A stretch of 54,553 nucleotides of DNA from a virus: positions 1-54,553 of the IMG/VR virus record IMGVR_UViG_3300050821_005055. One strand, given 5' to 3'. Both the position numbers and the translations under genes were made by a program. A model generated the notes under the pieces. That model did not search any database and was not told the DNA's origin. It saw nothing but the letters and a program-made list of their open reading frames with translations. Of this stretch, positions 53,442 through 54,553 are shown piece after piece (position 1 is the stretch's first letter; each line of letters opens with the position of its first letter).

Positions 53442-53575
53442 CGGTATCGCTCGCAGGTTTTTGTCGCGCATTGAATGTATCGCTTGTCGGTCACGCAATC
53501 CTGAAGCTGCTCTCCGCACTTCAGGCAATACCACTTCTCCTTCTTGTAGACAAGGACTCTTCCCGGTGGCGGCAT
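53237..53575 (-). CDS. Zinc-ribbon protein with Ser/Pro/Thr-rich tail (112 aa)
   Basis: Start at ATG 53575 (TAATG overlap, GGAGGG upstream). VYKKEKWYCLKCGEQLQDCV then YIQCATKTCERYRWQLLRPD give four cysteines for zinc. From about residue 50 the protein is low complexity (TPNSSSPETLPESKSSSPSE). This tail is read over the start of the 52965 gene. Confidence 0.6.
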   Translation of the reverse strand: MPPPGRVLVYKKEKWYCLKCGEQLQDCVTDKRYIQCATKTCERYRWQLLRPDMATAEVVGAPQDSLTSETAQTPNSSSPETLPESKSSSPSELLTVDTVLKRHRAGSADASS

Positions 53576-53751
53576 TAGTCCACCCTCCGGATACCGTCCT
53601 TCGAGACCACGTAATACTCGTCCTCTAGCACTGGCGTTCCGTCCGAATCGAACAAGAGAAAGCAGTCGTGCTCCGCCGCCAGCAAGCGCAAGGTCTTGCC
53701 GTAGAGAAAGCACATATTCGTCTCCGTCAACTCGAATGGCAAAGTGCTCAT
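53575..53751 (-). CDS. Hypothetical small protein (58 aa)
   Basis: MSTLPFELTETNMCFLYGKT then LRLLAAEHDCFLLFDSDGTP and EYYVVSKDGIRRVD. A small beta-rich domain. TAATG overlap with the next gene; AAGG upstream. Unknown. Confidence 0.55.
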   Translation of the reverse strand: MSTLPFELTETNMCFLYGKTLRLLAAEHDCFLLFDSDGTPVLEDEYYVVSKDGIRRVD

Positions 53752-53769
53752 GCTTTTACCGGCACCTTC

Positions 53770-54553
53770 TCAGTCTTCGTCGTCTTCACCGGAATCTCCC
53801 GCTTCACTGGCAAAGGGATTTTCAACGGCTCCGCGATCCCTGTTCTCTTGCTCTTCCCAATGTCCATAGCCGTCCTCCTCTGGATTATAAATCTTCACCG
53901 GCTGATTGATGTAGATGGGCACATGGTACTTCTTCAGCGGCTCGATGAACTCCACTTGGTCTTCCGTAAGATGGAAACTCTTCGGGTAGGCGAACTGCGC
54001 GCGCCACCCGTCATTGCCGCGAACGTAGCGGCCCCACCCGTACACCATTCCCTTGATCTGCCCGTAATCTCTCGCGCCAATTGGTTTGTCCGTGGCGTAC
54101 ACGCCGCAAGTGTGATGCTCTCGCGGAACTGCCTTACAGCCCGTGTGACAGAGAGCGGTAATCGCCTTGTCCGGTTCCCACGCCAAGTCTTGTGACGGCG
54201 AGTGCAAGAGCCCGTCGGTCTTGTTCAGTCTCCAGCCTTTCCACCCGACCAAACACTCCATCATGTTCACTTCGAAGTCCGCTTCGAGCGGGGCATCGCG
54301 CTGCAATTTTTCCAGTCCCTCCGGATTCCAGATCGTCGGCGCCGCCGGGGTGTATACCCACTTCGGGTCCGGCATCATGGCAGCAATGTGCCGGTACACG
54401 TTCGGATGCGAGTAGTCGATGTCTTCCGGCATAACACCAGCCTTCACTAGTTCCCGGATGTACATTCGCAGGAATACGGACTGGTCCCGGACGTCCACCA
54501 TCTCCGAGACAGTCACTCGCATGTGCGGCAAGTTCGGGTGGTCAGTATGAAAA
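53770..54553 (-). CDS. Conserved protein of about 263 aa that crosses the contig join (3' part)
   Basis: The centre shows VGWKGWRLNKTDGLLHSPSQ, HTGCKAVPREHHTCGVYATD and QIKGMVYGWGRYVRGNDGWR then AQFAYPKSFHLTEDQVEFIE. The 'CGVYA ... V-x-G-W-G-R-V' layout occurs in a widespread bacterial and phage family with no known function. It ends in an acidic tail (ASEAGDSGEDDED). Cys and His in the middle could bind metal. The 5' end is at base 106 once the ends are joined; inside this contig only a TTG start is visible. Confidence 0.7.
   Translation of the reverse strand, partial: FHTDHPNLPHMRVTVSEMVDVRDQSVFLRMYIRELVKAGVMPEDIDYSHPNVYRHIAAMMPDPKWVYTPAAPTIWNPEGLEKLQRDAPLEADFEVNMMECLVGWKGWRLNKTDGLLHSPSQDLAWEPDKAITALCHTGCKAVPREHHTCGVYATDKPIGARDYGQIKGMVYGWGRYVRGNDGWRAQFAYPKSFHLTEDQVEFIEPLKKYHVPIYINQPVKIYNPEEDGYGHWEEQENRDRGAVENPFASEAGDSGEDDED
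54456..54553. repeat. 98-bp terminal direct repeat, right copy
   Basis: Identical to bases 1-98. When the copies are merged the genome is 54,455 bp and the gene at 53770 becomes complete. Confidence 0.95.

Noticed and set aside
1-54553. Integrase, CRISPR array or tRNA genes
   Set aside because: No recombinase motifs, no regularly spaced repeats and no cloverleaf were noticed by eye; tRNAscan and a recombinase profile search would settle this.

Overview
The window looks like one complete double-stranded DNA phage genome of about 54.46 kb. Its first 98 bases recur exactly as its last 98 bases, which is what a circular or terminally redundant contig leaves after assembly. It carries a large terminase, portal, scaffold, major capsid protein, head-tail adaptor, a long nozzle-like tail protein, a set of hydrophobic or coiled-coil ejection-type proteins and two long tail-fibre or spike proteins. 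It has no tape measure, sheath or baseplate genes, so I read it as a short-tailed (podovirus-type) phage. I see no integrase, DNA polymerase, RNA polymerase, primase, tRNA or CRISPR array. The host is probably a Gram-negative soil or environmental bacterium. All six clear Sec signal peptides have glutamine right after the predicted cleavage site, a habit I associate from memory with Acidobacteriota; this is inference only.

Layout. (1) 438-32512, plus strand: packaging genes (terminase at 2736), portal (5933), a cluster of tiny arginine-rich proteins (8551-8861), scaffold candidate (9575), a tandem pair of paralogues (10332, 10697), major capsid gene (11555-12771), adaptor (13312), nozzle-like protein (14604), ejection proteins (17826-22304), a block of five exported proteins including two long fibres (22821-29754), an orphan LuxR-type regulator (29751) and a lysis region (30071-31900). 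A strong hairpin at 32356-32387 closes the operon. (2) 32509-49542, minus strand, transcribed leftward from a promoter near 49651-49679: an ArdC-like protein first, then a clamp-loader-like AAA+ protein, a PD-(D/E)XK-like nuclease, a RecT/Bet-like annealing protein, a replisome-organiser-like protein and many small zinc-ribbon and membrane proteins. It ends in a cassette of an exported protein, a protein-tyrosine-type phosphatase, a papain-like protease and a DNA methyltransferase. (3) 49728-51789, plus strand: a ribbon-helix-helix regulator next to three copies of TGTATTGC, then five small unknown genes. (4) 51782 through the contig join to 368, minus strand: ASCH, zinc-ribbon and HTH proteins and a conserved 263-residue protein that crosses the join.

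The strongest discoveries are these. A self-splicing group I intron of 233 nt splits the major capsid gene and can be solved to the base (P1, P2, P3, P7, P8, P9, P9.1 and P10 all pair). Right beside it, on the opposite strand, sits an HNH homing-endonuclease gene. Five consecutive virion-region genes encode Sec signal peptides with Gln at +1. A run of 15-31-residue protamine-like peptides sits in the head-gene region. The phosphatase/protease/methyltransferase cassette lies at the distal end of the leftward operon.

Many genes overlap by ATGA, GTGA or TGATG, so most of the genome is translationally coupled. Many start codons were chosen by those overlaps and by Shine-Dalgarno (SD) sequences. 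No gene-free stretch exceeds about 280 bases; the longest, 50094-50367, holds only a possible promoter.
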